DNA of 64,000 nt, from assembly GCA_033063855.1 (NCBI GenBank), contig CP093830.1:15748854-15812853 (forward strand), in the 5' to 3' direction. The notes beneath the pieces were generated by a model. It saw only the letters and a program-made list of their open reading frames with translations, did not search any database and was not told where the DNA came from. The stretch's first letter is position 1. Each line of letters begins with the position of its first letter. A program made the position numbers and the translations under genes. This document shows positions 12,926-26,555 of the stretch, in pieces. This DNA is from Smittia aterrima. Taxonomy: Eukaryota > Arthropoda > Insecta > Diptera > Chironomidae.

Positions 12926-15097
12926 TTAACGACCACGTGCCCATCTCAACAGCGCATCGGCTAGAACGTCTAAATGAGCTTTTGTCTGAGAAAAGAAGAC
13001 AAAAGTTGCGTCATTTGAAATGTATTTCGTCGAAACGACGATAGATCTACTAATAACTAGGGGGAAAGGAAATCGAAGAAAATGAAAACTTGAGAACAAC
13101 AAAAAATTATTTTTAGAGCTCATAAACAAGTCCGAGTGTCTATATTCTTGTACACTGAAGTTGAGTGTCAGACACAAATGGACATCTTTTAACTTGAAAA
13201 GCCTATAGGTACGTGATTTACTTTAATTTATCTAAGCGACACTAAACGAACAAGTTTCATTGAAGGACTCAAAGTCCTTGAGAAAGAGGGCAAGGATAAT
13301 TGAAAAATAAGTTTACTTACAGTTTTGTAGAACATACACGCTTGTCGATCCTCGTCGGCACCTTCGGGGCAATCAATAAAGCCATCGCACAAAACATGGT
13401 CATCAATGCATCGATAACGCCCTTGGCGGTCTGGTGTAGGACATGCGAATCGTTCCATGCCATCTGTCGCGGGTGGACACTCTGTACGGTGAATGAAAGA
13501 AAGTTAACGATTTCTTATGACGATATAAATCTCGTTTTTATGATTTTCTCTTTTGTGCGTATAACTTCTCATCAAAAGCCAGAAAAGCTTACAAGCATTC
13601 AATGTAAAGTTTTATTTTTTTTTGCGGTTGCGTCTCCACTTTTCTCTTTTTGAGTGGGCGAAAACAAAACTAAGAAAAAACTTGAAAATAGAGAAATTTT
13701 TGCGGGGGTGGTTAGCGATTTCAATTCTCATTTTTTTGTGTGTTGGAAGGAGAAAAAAAATACCAAAGAGTCATATTGGAAGATATAGGTTGGCGCCAAA
13801 CGGCCCAGACAAAGAAAAGCAGAATAATATTTTTATCCACTTCGAGGTGGAGTAAGAGAGAAAAAGAAATTTTCAGAACTATAAGAATTTTTTTTTCTTT
13901 CTGTTCGATGGAAGCTTTTTGATTAAAGCTTCGAATGAGAAGAAAGAATTTTCCATCTCTTTTCATTGAATGAAATCCATATCAGATATTTTTTTCTCTG
14001 TGTGTTTGCTCATTACGTTCTTTCTTGAGAATTTGGGAAATTCTCTTGGGACATTTCAAAGCAAACTTGCTTATGGTTTTATATTAATTGCGAAATTCTA
14101 CAACCCTAAAATGACGTTTAAGCTGTTCAACTGACTAAGCAGAAATGCTCGTAAACTTTAGGAATTTCCAATGAGAATACTCAATAAAACTAGAATTGCA
14201 CTCACGGATAAGTGGAACGTCGTATTCGCGTTGTCTTCGTGTTGTTCTCGGCATGATTTGGTTGACCATCGCGCCGGAAACATCTTGCACCTCTTCTCCA
14301 TTCATCTCGCCGCCTCTCTTCTTTTGCGGCTCTTTCAGTTCAACACCCTCGTCATCTGGTGTCAAGGGAAATTGTTCATTATCGTTCAATATCTGCTGTT
14401 GAAGTTGATAGTTTTGATATTTCTTTGCGCCCTCGATGCCAAAAAGCTGTTGCAATTCGCGATCACGTTCAGTTTCTGTTGATATTTGATTGACTGGATA
14501 TTCATTCGTGAGCGGAAAAGGGCGACGAGAAGGTGAGTCGGGCATGTTTGCTTGACTGCTGCCATTGCTGGTGCTGCTCGTTAGATTAAGCTTGATGTCT
14601 TCATCTTTCGTTTGCGCATTGACTGTGTCATTTTTTACATTATTGCTCTCGTCGCTATAACTACTCGCTACTTTGTTTCTTTTATTAAGATTATCATAGT
14701 TCTTAATCAGGTTTGTGAGTTTATTATTTTTACTATTAATTAATTTATTATTGTTTTCTGCTTTTTTGCCTCTCACTCTCTGATTAAGTTTTCTGCTGTT
14801 GCCTCGCTTTAGATTTTTACTGCCACTGTTGAGTTGTGAATAGAGTTGCATGTTATCAACATTTACAAGCTTCGGTATAAGATAGTCAGACTCTGGTTGT
14901 GACGACTCGAAATTGCTTAATTCCATCCACTCGAAGCCCTCACCATCGCTTGAGAACTGCGACGATGGATCGCCTGAGACGGGTGATGGTGAGGCGCGTC
15001 GATAATTCACTACAGACTCTTTCGATAAGTAACTGGAACTTGTTGTTGTCGTTAAGATGCTCAAATAGGTCACAAGTTTCAGAAATTCATGCAACAT
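12926..15097 (-). CDS. jeb: Jelly belly, secreted LDLa-domain ligand of Alk
   Basis: Secreted ligand of the receptor tyrosine kinase Alk. Minus-strand exons: 15097-14206, 13481-13321, 12985-12926, giving 370 aa, with phase 1 then phase 0 junctions. The first Met begins a short hydrophobic signal sequence (LVTYLSILTTTTSSSYL). Then comes a long low-complexity, Asn/Ser/Lys-rich region with basic motifs (RKLNQRVRGKK, RTTRRQR). The C-terminal six-cysteine LDLa module runs from QCPPATDGMERFAC through RYRCIDDHVLC and GFIDC to DEDRQAC, and the last exon is TKAHLDVLADALLRWARGR. LDLa plus this terminus is the conserved signature of Jeb. The N-terminal half is poorly conserved, so an extra upstream coding exon cannot be excluded. 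Confidence 0.93.
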
Positions 15098-18000
15098 CGC
15101 CCTTGACTTTCAACGCACTTCGAAAACTCCAGAACTTGTGGACGAATATTATTTTTTGTTAATTAAATTGATCTTGATTACAACTTAATGGACTTTTTTG
15201 TGTTCCGTGAAAATTTGTTGCTGTTGAGAGTGTTTTTTGCTGTAATGAGAAAAAAGAGAAAAAAATTGTGTAAATTGTCGAGATCAAAAATGTTTGCTCT
15301 TTTGTCTTTCAAACGCCCACGACATGTTTTACCCGCGCTCAGCAGAATGTTCAGGATCTGCTTCGCTTCGAAACTGAGTTGGTTATGCGCAAGGATTTGT
15401 TGAGAACAGAAATATTTACAAATAGACACGACTCGGGGATTAGAAAACGAATCGAGACAACGGTCGTGAATATCCTGGAAGATCGATAATTTCTTTTTAA
15501 TCCACCTTCTGCTTTCACTATGTCTGGGAAATAAATCTGACTGCTCGAGGGAAATTTCTCTTATTTCACAAAAGGAAAAAACCAAAAAGGAAAAAAATTG
15601 TTGTCGCTTGGGTAAATCCCAGGCACTGATTCTATGATGGACGGAAATTCCTTTTCGAAACTCATCGAAGGTTGTAAAGCCGATAATGTATTTGACGACG
15701 ATAAAACTTGAAGCTAATTGGTTAATTAATTAACACATTAATTAATTCTCGGGTTCTATTAACTTTAACTCATTCTGCGAAATGATTTTGAAATTAACCT
15801 TTTCGACGAATATTATCCTCCCACCGCGTCTGTGTGCTTCATGTTAGGTTAGGAAACCATGGGAAGGATGATTGATATAAAAAATTTCCGGAAAGAGCGA
15901 AAAACTTGTCATGATTGTGTGAGTTTGAGTTTTTGTGACGTGGGCGCACCAATGAAAATTATCTTCCCCCATGAACTCACCTGAATAAGGAATCTTAACC
16001 GAGTCTGCGAAATTTGTGATTCTTATAAATGATTCATTGCACATTTCTTTTCTTATTTCTTTGTTGTTCAATTTTCGGTGTCGTCTCAAGAAACTTGTCG
16101 AAAAATTATGTTTTCACTCGGAGATTTTTAATTTCGATAAAAGTCTTTCATTATCCTTCAACATTTCAACGATACACGGTTTGAATTAACTCTCTTCACA
16201 ATTGTATGTCGTCGGCAAATCGCCATGATTAAACACTTAACAGTTATGGTTTTTTTAAACTTATTCGTTTAGCTGCCACAAAAAAGTCTTTAAATTTGAA
16301 TGGATAAATTCACTTTTAAACATTACTATTAGTTAGTTAGATTAGTTAGTGACTTTTCATGATGATTAAAGTTTTTTTTTTCTTTGACACACTTTTAAGT
16401 TCTTTCGTTGCTGCCGCTGATAGCATAACTTAACTTAGAGTTCTCTTCACTTCATGTTTCAAATAAATACCAATCAAAAATGAACGAGGAAATAAGTTGT
16501 TCTGAAAATGGAGCAAAAACAACGAAAAAAATGTTAAGACAAGTTATTCCGTAGATGGTAAATTTTTTTCACTTCTTCTTTGTACGATTAACATGCGAAT
16601 GCTTCCTTTGAGTTTTTCCTTTTCTTGCAAGAGCCACCTCCGCACATTTATTTTCGAAATCTTTGAGACTCTCGCGTTGTACATAGAGACAGCGATAAAA
16701 GTGTATTAGTGAAACTTTCCTTAGTTTGGGATATCTTCATGTTCTTTCGAATATTTCTTTAAAAGCAAATTTATTTTTAGACAGGACTAAGGAAAATTAA
16801 TTTTCAAGAGAAAAATCTTGCGCGTGTGAAAAAAGTCACACGAAATTAAGGGAAACTTAAGCCTCGAGCATAATATTCGCACCACGTCTTTCAAATAAGT
16901 TTTCCAAAGAAAAATGTAAGAAATTAATCGATTTTTCTTTTGCTCATTTGATGACGTCAAACGTGTTCCATCCTTCTCGACGCTATTGTTGTCTCCCTTC
17001 AGCTTATGTCGGGCAATGTTTTCGATAAAAAAATTCAATGATTTCCAGCGGAAAATCCAACAAGTAGAAATCGGTAAAGTTTCTGCGGGTGCCTTTGAGT
17101 CGGCGAAAGTTTGAACAAATTTCGGGAAACACCCACAGCGAAATACAAAATTTTTCAAAAGTTTCGCCAGGAAAAACTCGTTGCGTGACGCAATTCTCAA
17201 AAACTCCAAACCCAGATTATTTAGTTGAACTCAAAACTCACTTCTTTACTTTGTAAAACAATTTTTTCAAGTCAATTAAGTTCACTAAATCAACTTTTTT
17301 TTGTCTTTTTTATGTGTTAATAAACTCTAGTGAATTTGCACCTCTGGTACAAAACTAAACTGCTTATGACCATTGCTCCAGCTTGAATGTACAACTTTTT
17401 CGTCATTTGAGGACTTTTCTATCTTCTTCGTCTCCGACGAGAAAACTTTATTGGTGTGTTCGAGCTTTCGATTGAGTTTGCGCACAACGCGAAAGCTTTC
17501 CAGAAAAAGCTTCATCCACGCTTTATTTGCGAGTTTCGCGCGCCAGAAAAGCACCAAAAAATTTATAAACAGTCGTCAATGAAACTCCATCTCTTTCACT
17601 TACTTCGACTTTTATCGTTTGCTCGAGCTGTAAACTTTGTTTAGCTTTCTCATCTTTCTCACGTCGCCTACTCAAGAAAAACGAAAAGAAATTTGATTCC
17701 TTCGTTCGTCCTTTAAATTAGATTTTGATTTTACCTCAACAAAAGAAAAGTGTTTCAACGAAAATGTGATAAAACGGAAATAAGATTTGCATGCAGAGAT
17801 GAACGAAGAATCGTAGAAGAAGAGTTTTTGGGTGTGGGAGTTCTCGTGACATTAAACTGAGACTAGGATTCTGCTTTCTTATACGAACTTCTCCTTTTCT
17901 CTATCGTCTATGAATAATTCGTGTACGTCACTAAATCACATTCATGAAATGTAGATGAAATGTGAATTTTGAGAATGCAAGCAGTTACACGCGGATGATA

Positions 18001-19261
18001 ATGTCTCGCGATATTATTTTGGCGTTTTACCGAGAACTTTACGCAAACAAATCCTCCACCTACCTTCAATTAGATTTTAACGATATTGTTATACAATATT
18101 CAGAGGTTGTTTACCAAAATCTTGTAATGTCGTCAAACCCACGATGGATCCCTTGTATATTTAAACTGAAAGTTAATGAAGATTGCAAATCTTATTTATT
18201 TTGAAGTTGATTTCTGTCATCAACTAAAAATGAATAAAATATTTTAATAAATTCAAAAACCTTTCATATAGTCAATCTCTTGAAATAAAATTGGAGAAAA
18301 TTTCAAGGTAATCGCTGAGTATCACGGAAATCAACGTTAAAAATACTTTTAAATCCAACTACGCCATCTTTTCATATTCATTTCTCTGAGGTTCTCAAAC
18401 ATTATACATTAATCTGAAAAGATTCGTTTAAAATATAATTTTACAAATGACTTAAAACTTTAAATAGAAGCTTTTGAAAAAAAAATATTCTAAAAACATA
18501 AGAAAAATAATTTTATTTAAAAATATTTTTTAGTGGAAACGAATTTCTAATTTTGAATCTCTCGCAAACTCTTTTGTTCTCGCGAGAGCCTCGCCAAAGC
18601 CAACCACACATAATTAATCAGTAAATGCAGCAGAAACGCATGGACGAAGGCAATTCTTTTATATTTTCTCTCTCTCTCTCTATTTCCCCTTCCTCTTCAC
18701 GTCTCACAATCGCGCGCTTCTCAATTGTTCTCGCGATGCGCTATTTCGAAAAAAAGACGGGGCAGCAGCAAAACGCAAGCAAGAAAATTTCACTTTAAAT
18801 TATTCCGTTGAAGTGATCGGGTTTAATATTTCGGGCAGATGAAGATTGAATTAATATTTTTTCTTTCAAATTAAGTTTTGTGTTTGTGCACTTTTTTGGG
18901 GTCAAAGAAAAAAGAAATAAGAAGAAGTTTCGTATTTATTGAACATGCACTGGAATTAAATATTTCGCGCAACAAGAGAAATTTCATTTTTTTTTCGAGA
19001 ATATATTTATTAGCGAAAAGAAAAATAAGAAAGAACATACGAGTAAAAATTTATAAAAAAAATCAGAGTGCAATAAGAAGAAGAATTATCAAATGGATTA
19101 ATTCCATAAACAGTGGTGTGCTGAGAATGAAAATATTGCAATACACATAACAAGTGATAAACTCGTAATTATAGAAGAAGAATCGGACGAGACACGGAAA
19201 ACGTTCTTCGTTTGTGCTAGCTTGTTAAAAATAGTCTTTCTGCACCGCGCATCAATGCATA
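15098..19261. other. Intergenic DNA between divergent jeb and myoglianin
   Basis: About 4.2 kb between two divergently transcribed genes, expected to hold both promoters, 5'UTRs and enhancers. It contains a CT-dinucleotide run at about 18669-18685, then CG-containing motifs and a purine-rich stretch before the myoglianin start. ORFs here (for example 17962-18204 plus, 15178-15585 minus) have AT-driven composition and no recognisable domain. Confidence 0.5.
18669..18685 (+). repeat. CT dinucleotide microsatellite
   Basis: A run of TC/CT repeats about 17 nt long in the presumed upstream region of myoglianin. It could act as a GAGA-factor site (inference) or be neutral. Confidence 0.7.
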
Positions 19262-22200
19262 ATGTCCCTAAAACATTTACAAGTCCATAAAATTTTCACA
19301 ACATCAACCGCAAATGACACTGAAGCTTCGACGTATTGTTCACATTGTCAAAGCTCTCCATTGACGCTTAACAACTCCCGTCGCAATTGCATGCGCCATC
19401 TGAAAAAATCAGCAAAGAGAATCGGATCCTCAAACACAATGCTCTATAAATTCCTGCTTATTTATGGGCTCATCTTTATAATTTTTAGTCCGCTTATTCT
19501 CTGCATGCAGCATCAAGATATGTCGAATGTCACCGCCGCTTCGAGTCTTGCGACACCATCGACGAACAGTATTGATCCGAATGATGATAAAAATGAATCA
19601 TTAGAATCTGAAATTCCGAGCTCTGAAGAGCTAGACGATGATCAGAATTACGCGATACCATCTAAACAAGAAGTTGAACAAGAATATATGAAACAATTCA
19701 ACGCATTCGCCAAAAAAACTCCACAGACTCAGCATAATGATGTACACACATTTGCTACTACTGTCAAGCCGAGAAGGACATTTGAGGGCTCTTGTCAGTC
19801 AACATCTTGTCTTCTACGAAAAGATATCGAAGAAGCAAGCACACAATCTATTCGAAAACATATTCTCATGAAGTTGGGAATGGATCATGAGCCGAACATC
19901 ACAACATATCCAAAGTTAACAGATCAGTTTAGAGAAATGCTCTGCAAGAGAATGAATATCAGCCCCGAGAATTGCTTGGGAAAGAAGTCACATAATGTCG
20001 AGTATCAGTCGGACGATCCTAATGAAGAAATCTACGAGAACGATCGCGATGTCGTGACGGCGGAAGAAGATGTTCAGTTCCTATCGTTCGAAAATCGGAT
20101 TTATGCGTTTCCTAGCAGTAAGTATTACAGCTCATGCATTTATCATCTTTAACCTTCGTCCGTCGAATTGTTCGGCTCCCCCTTTTTCAATTTTTTTCAC
20201 TTTTTTTGTTAAACAAGCCGTCAACCCCAATGTTTTTTTCCTTTGCGAAAAGTTGTTGTTAAACGACTGCAAAATCAATAGTTAAGTAGAAATAAAAATA
20301 ATAAAATGCGGAGTACGACGCGATATGGTCAAAAAGGGGAGAAGGGAAAGTTAAATAATCGCTCGTTCAGCCCTTTCTCTTTTCAATCCATGGTCAAACT
20401 TGTGCACTTTTGAGCTTCCTCGCATTTTGTTTCACGACAAGATTTCATAAATTTCCGTGCATCATCTGCAGTTAACTTGTTTATGTCCGCTCAAAGCATG
20501 TGCACTTTGTGCTGAATTTATCGTTATCGTGAAACCGCAAAGCCACTGAGCGCGGATTGAACTTATTTTCTGTTTGGTTGTTCGTTCGCTCCAGGAATTA
20601 ACTGATGCACTGCAGAAATCCCCACTGTAAAAGGTCAAATTTAATTGAATTTCTATACGTGATGAATGTGCAGCTATTCAAATATTCAGAAAGAACAACA
20701 AAGTGGAGAGACGGAGGATTAAAAATATTTCGAGGGTTACAAACCAGTTTCTTCTCTCTCGCAACAAATGGCAACAGTTCATAGTAATCATTTTTTTCGA
20801 TACAGATATATTCACCTGCTGAGTTTATTGTTCAATCTCTGAGCTCCCTTTTAGTCTCGGCACGGATTGAAACAATGCGATTAAATGAAAATTAATATCC
20901 TTAGACTCGTTTTATATCTCTGTGAAATATTTATTTGATCCTTTGAGAAATTTATATCTTTGGATCTGATCTGGCAGAGACGGCGATGACGATGCTGTCT
21001 TGCTAAATCAGCTGTTTTCTCTCGCTCTCACACTGTTCGATTTGAATTCTTAATTCGAAACAATTCGACTGCCTCGAACCCGAAAAAAAAGTCGAACTGA
21101 TTGAGTTAATTGTTATTCTTCGATCTTTGCGGCTTCAGTTCTGCGAAACTTCATCTGCACTCAATGTTTGTTCAATAAATTTTGATATCTGGAGGATATA
21201 ATGTTGCTAAGTCGTCATCGCGAAGTTTACGATGAGCTTTAAATCGATGATTCTATTTGCAATCGCTGATGTCACTCACACATAATTTATGCGGGTCGTT
21301 ACTCACTTCTGCTAATTAGCATCATTGATAACGAAAATTATTTAATTTATTTATTTCTCTCGGTACCTCTCATGCAACTCGACGCGTCTTCTAATTCTTT
21401 TTAGACTTTAATATTGCCACGAAATTTGCGCCGAAAATGGTAAATTTGTTGACCTCATAAATAATACAACAAATCAAGAGACGCACACACAATCAACATC
21501 TTTGAGAGCATCTCGAACGCGCTGCGGCTCATTGCAAAAAAAACTTCACAAGTGAATTGTCCGAAAAAATTGCGAGTTTGCTTTGTGTTCTCTTATTATT
21601 GTGGCAAATATGAATCTTGAATCATCATCTTCGTGTGTGGATTTGCCGCACATTGCATTATTCTAAATTATGTCGAACAGACGACGAGGTAAATGTAAAA
21701 ATACTTTTAGAGGAAAACGAGAGAACCAACGAAAAAACACGAGAAACATCAACGCCAAGAGTCCAAAGGGACCTAAGTTGCAAAATTATCTTTTTAAAAC
21801 GATCAAGTGGAAGAAAAGTATGCAGGTTTCTTAACCTTTCATGATTTATTATCTCTTCTCGTTGTGTTAGACGAAATAATATGTTCAAATTTGCGAGTTA
21901 CGAAAATGATAGTGCATCAGACACTCACTCTCCTCTGATCGGACTCTGCGATCTCAACTTGATTTTCCCCTTCGGTTAGGATTTGAAGCGAACAGAATTA
22001 ACGAACGATCGAAAGTAAAACAAGAACAAAGCGCATTTTGGTATCCGTTCACAAAACATGTTCGAATTGCTTAGAAGCATCGAGACGATCGCGAGAAAAA
22101 TCAAAGCAAAACAAGTCTCACGAAACAAAAGTGAATTTTTCTTTTTTGATCATCGAACAATGAATTGTTTTGGAAAGTAATCTTCATATCAGTAAAGATT

Positions 22201-24352
22201 TATGTATCAGCGATGCGATTATCCAATGAAAGGAAAAAACAGAATCGGAAAGGAACGAAAGGTGTGTTCGTGCATTATCTTACGGCGGCAGCCGAACTCT
22301 GTGTGAGTGTTTGAGTCGAGGTTAGCGACTTTAAGACTCAAAAACTCGCCGCCGCTCGAGATTCTGTGCCTTCAATTCACTTTGATTTTGTTTTTGCATT
22401 TTTTTTCTCTCCATTCGATTCTTAAGGTGGATTCGAGAAGATTTGTGTGTTTGCGACATTTCGTGTATCAGAAAAAGCGCGCGGGACGACGAAGAGAGAA
22501 TATGAATGCTAAAGAGAGATTACAAATGATTATTGGGTGAACTGGAATAGAGTTCAAGGTTAAATTAAAAAAAATGCATTCTCATATATGCGTGAGCTCT
22601 GATTTCAACGATCTTTTTTCTTTTATCCTTGCTTCTCGTTACAGCCACAGTTAAGCCACGTCATAAATCACATTTGGTGTATCAGTTCACCGAGTCCCAG
22701 AAGACTAACAATGTTGTGGCGCAGGCAACTTTAAACATCTTTGTGTATAGCAAGCGATTTTTGCGGTCGACGGACGTGCAGTTGCCGAAAAATATTCCTC
22801 GACTTATCGACATTGAAATTGCAAAGGTTCTTCAAGGGTCACAGCATAAGCTGATCTTCGAGACGTTTCGTAACATATCAATACCAGATGACGGAAGCGA
22901 TGGAGACTACGTTCAAGTCAACATCACGGACTTGGTTGCTGAATGGTTTTCGAGTCATGAGACATCGCATGGTCTGTCGGTGAAGATTATAGCATCGAGA
23001 AATGGAGCAGCTTTGCCTCATAAAATCGTCTCTCTCGATGCTGAAAACATTTTAACGGTGAGTCAAGTGAATTTACCTCTCACAATTCTTAGACGACTTT
23101 TGTGGCTATAACAATGACGTATCGATCTATCGATCACTCTTCAAAGCCATCAAAAATATTTATGTTGATAAGAAATGTGCAAATTTCAGCACAAATATAA
23201 TACTACTCTTATCAATAAGATTCGGAGCAGAAATATATACGAACATACACTTGACAACCGGAATTAACACATGTAAGAAGATCGGCCTTCGTCAATGTGT
23301 CAAACCAGAAAGATTTGTCTACAGGGAGTGAAATCCCTAGGAAGAGCCACGGGACTAAATTCTTATGATAGATAAGATCACATCATTTCACTAAATTTTT
23401 ATTTAATATTCTTCGAAGTCTCATTTCAATCATGTTAAACGTGGCGCTATATATTTAAATGGAATTGAATGAGTTCATTGCACAAGGAAAATGTTGTTTT
23501 TCTCTCTTAAAAATAAAGTTCTCAAAACGATCACGTCTATATGACAAAAAGCTAAAGAATCCTAGAAGGAAAACTCTCTTCTTCACAATGTTGTTATCTT
23601 AGCAATTGACATTCCAACTAAGAGTTGAACGAAACTCATCAACATCAACCAGATTGGAAAATCTTTGGCGGCACGACAACCGATCGATTCATCCAGACAT
23701 CATGCGGCATTTGTTGTGTATTTATTTATAAATAATCTACACGTCTCAATTGAATATTTTAATTGTTCCCATTACGAGTGTTTCTATTGTCGTGTGCGAC
23801 TGTTTCTGGTCCGAAGGTTCGCTACAATGTATCTCAAGTAGAAATGCAATTAAAAAACTAGCAATAAAAAAGATTGTCTATATAAATCATCGTAAACAAT
23901 TACACATATTGAATCTGACTTGTGAGAAAAACTTTTCTAAAAGAAAACTTTCTGAAATTTTCTTCTTCTTTCCCCCACAGCGCCCCTTCATCGACATTCT
24001 CCCGCGCGACCAACGTAAGAAACGTACAAAGCGCAGCAGTTTACGTTGCGCGAAAGGTTCAGCAGAAAATCGTTGCTGTCGTCACGAATTAACCGTTGAT
24101 TTCGATAAATTTGGATGGGATTGGATAATTGCACCGAAAAAATATGATGCGAATTACTGCGCTGGCGAATGTAAGATTGCGTTCATGCAGCAATACGCTC
24201 ACACTCACGTTATGCAATTGAGTACAGCAGCAAACCCTTGTTGTTCACCGAGGAAAATGACACCAATGCAGCTTCTTTATTTCGACACACAGCTCAACAT
24301 CGTCTTGGGAACTATCCCGAATATGATTGTCGAAGAATGCTTTTGCTCTTAA
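19262..24352 (+). CDS. myo: Myoglianin, GDF8/GDF11-type TGF-beta ligand
   Basis: Secreted activin-branch TGF-beta ligand, in flies made by muscle and glia. Exons: 19262-20117, 22645-23057, 23981-24352 (546 aa from the first Met; junctions phase 1 then 0). The signal sequence starts at Met60 (ATG at 19439: MLYKFLLIYGLIFIIFSPLI), so translation may start there or at Met44 (19391); the preceding residues look unlike a leader. The prodomain contains SIRKHILMKLGMDHEPNIT and VQVNITDLVAEWFSS. A furin site RKKRTKR precedes the mature domain. The mature domain has nine cysteines: RC, NRCCRHELTVDF, GWDWIIAPKKYDANYCAGEC, NPCC and the terminal ECFCS. Introns of 2.5 and 0.9 kb are large for this window. 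The extra N-terminal Cys and FGWDWIIAPK place it in the GDF8/11 group. Confidence 0.94.
20118..22644 (+). other. myo: Myoglianin intron 1
   Basis: Bounded by donor GTAAGT at 20118 and acceptor TTACAG ending at 22644. There is no exon-like ORF inside that would keep phase. Its size, against 50-100 nt elsewhere in the window, makes it a plausible place for regulatory DNA or an internal promoter (inference). Confidence 0.7.
23058..23980 (+). other. myo: Myoglianin intron 2
   Basis: Donor GTGAGT at 23058; acceptor with a strong pyrimidine tract (TTCTTCTTTCCCCCACAG) ending at 23980. It separates the prodomain exon from the exon carrying the furin site and mature ligand. No coding exon seen inside. 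Confidence 0.75.
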
Positions 24353-26555
24353 GCAAAAGGAAAAAAAGGAATGAATTTCGCCTGAGAGAAAATCAAAGAA
24401 CACAAATTAAGAATTCTATAAGCGTCTTCACTTACTATTTACAATCAGTATTTCAATCATGAAGCATGAGACCTCCTAGAATTATGTGAAAAACTACCAT
24501 TAAGTCTTTGATGCAGAGTGTGCCGAGTGGGCTTTTATCTTTTAGATAGTTTGGTTAATTGAAGAAACTTTAGAGATGTACTTTCTATATCTCTATCTCT
24601 CTCCACAAATGTCTCTTTGGCCTTACCTTATTAATTTCACCGAATTTATTGACAAATTCCGCAGACTAAACAAACAACACATGAATGATCAAATAGATGA
24701 ATGTTAATCGATTACTTTAAGACAAAAAGACTAATGAGAAAATAGATCTTTCACTGTAGAAATATAAGAATTCATTTTAGACAAGTAAGTAGTGTCGACA
24801 TTAACGATTTGTGAGTATCAAAAAATTAGCGTCGACGGCTCAAGATATCAAAGTATCTGTCAATTTAAAATTCTCTTTATCCAATCTGATTAGACTTTGG
24901 ACTTATTCGATTGAAAGCTTTAGTTTATGAAGTTTTATGCTCGTATAAGTAAACGATGATATGTATGATGTCTCAATGATCAGACTTAGATATTCAACTC
25001 ACAAAACATAGAAAAGCTCTAACTCATCACTAGTAGAATAAAACATGCAAACAAATAGATTAAAGTAGCTTCAATCGCATTATTTTTTACTTTTGTACAA
25101 AAATGAATTCAAAATTTGTTGAAATTCATAAGGAGAAAGAGAAAGTTAATGTAATCACGATTCTTTAAGTTTATACGTAAAATACTGTCAAATAAAACCG
25201 AAATATGTATGTACGTAAATCAAAAAAATTAATTAAATAATTTCTTCTTTCCAGATAATTTTTTTTCTTGGGAACTTTTTTACAGAAAAATATTTTCTTC
25301 CTGTAAATAACTTTTTATCAACATTAAAAATGAATAAAACTGAATAAAACAATTCACAAATATTCTCAGAATCAATATTTTTATTCAACAATTTCATGTA
25401 TGATTTCATTATTTTCTGTTCCATATTTTTTTTTTTTGATTTTCAGTTATTGTAAGTGAGGACTCATTTTAAACTCCCAGAGATTATTTATTTTAACGTT
25501 TTCTTCATTGTTTATTACTTAATCGGGAAATACAGGAAAATTCTTTAAATTTCATTTTGCAAAATCCTTTTTCAATCAACTTTAAGTAGAAAAATCGGTA
25601 AAGTTGGTGTTAGTTTTAGATCTTAATTAGGTTTCAGCTGAGCAGTTTCAAATCTTGTGTTATTATTTCTTCTCTCACAGGTTTTCCGTTTAAAATTTGC
25701 TAAAACTTTTTAAATGCTTTCAAGCGCGTCTTGAATAATGAATTTTAAAGATAGGAGTATTAGGTTTTTTTGTGAGGTTATAGCATAGAGAAATGTAAAA
25801 AGATGAATGTTGTAAAGTGGATGGAAGAAATCATTGTTGTTCATTAGTTTCTGAGCTTTTTGAATTTTTCTTATTTCGAAATTTTTATTTTCAAAAAATC
25901 ATACCTTGCGAATAATTTACGGCTTATAGTTTGATGAGATAGTTTCTTTAGTGAGATAAGATAAGATTTTTTCCCTTTCTTCTACTTCTTGTTTTTTTTG
26001 TGTGTTTATCATACCAAAACTCGTTTTGACTTCATTTTTATTTAAAAACAAAACTATTTACCTATAATGCACTTTTTAATGGACCATTTTACTTAATTGT
26101 TTATTTTTCCGGCACTGTCTCTGAACTGTTTAGTGCACTTTTGTCGTTTTTCTTCTTTTGTATCATAGCAAATGTTTTCTTTAATCTTTCTTTATGCTTT
26201 CTTAATGACTGAATAGTGTGTGCGTTTTATGACACAGAAAAATGCGAAAGAAACAACTTTTCTTAAATGTTAAGTGATCCCGTGAACGGAAAAGGTGGAA
26301 ACGATGGCAGCGTGAGATCCTTGTTATAGCTCTGAGAAGGTCACAATCGCTAGAAAGCAACGATCAATGTAACCGCAATGATTACGGATAAATCGTCGTT
26401 ATCGTTAATCTCAGAAAGCGTGGCAATTTCTTCTTTCTTTCCTTTTTTACATTTTTCCTATTTACACAGATTCTTCCTTCTTTCTCTCTTTGCCGTCGTC
26501 ATTTCTTTGATTTTAATTTAGTAATTGAATCATTTTCCGGTTGTGCATCACAAAA
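24353..26555. other. Convergent 3' regions of myoglianin and Activin-beta
   Basis: AT-rich 2.2 kb between two tail-to-tail stop codons. A plus-strand AATAAA at 25191-25196 is one candidate end for myoglianin. For Activin-beta, TTTATT hexamers on the plus strand at about 26036-26110 are candidates. No gene seen. Confidence 0.55.

Noticed and set aside
15178..15585. Minus-strand 135-aa ORF upstream of jeb
   Set aside because: Composition is biased to Lys, Phe, Leu and Ser, with no family match. It more likely belongs to the jeb 5'UTR or intergenic DNA, although 5' non-coding transcription is possible.
17938..17972. Short imperfect hairpin around CACATTCATGAAATGTAG
   Set aside because: The stem is only about 10 bp with a mismatch, too short for a microRNA precursor; no known mature miRNA recognised.
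17962..18204. Plus-strand 80-aa ORF
   Set aside because: Isolated, no splice partner, and no domain or signal sequence. It is compatible with chance in AT-rich DNA upstream of myoglianin.
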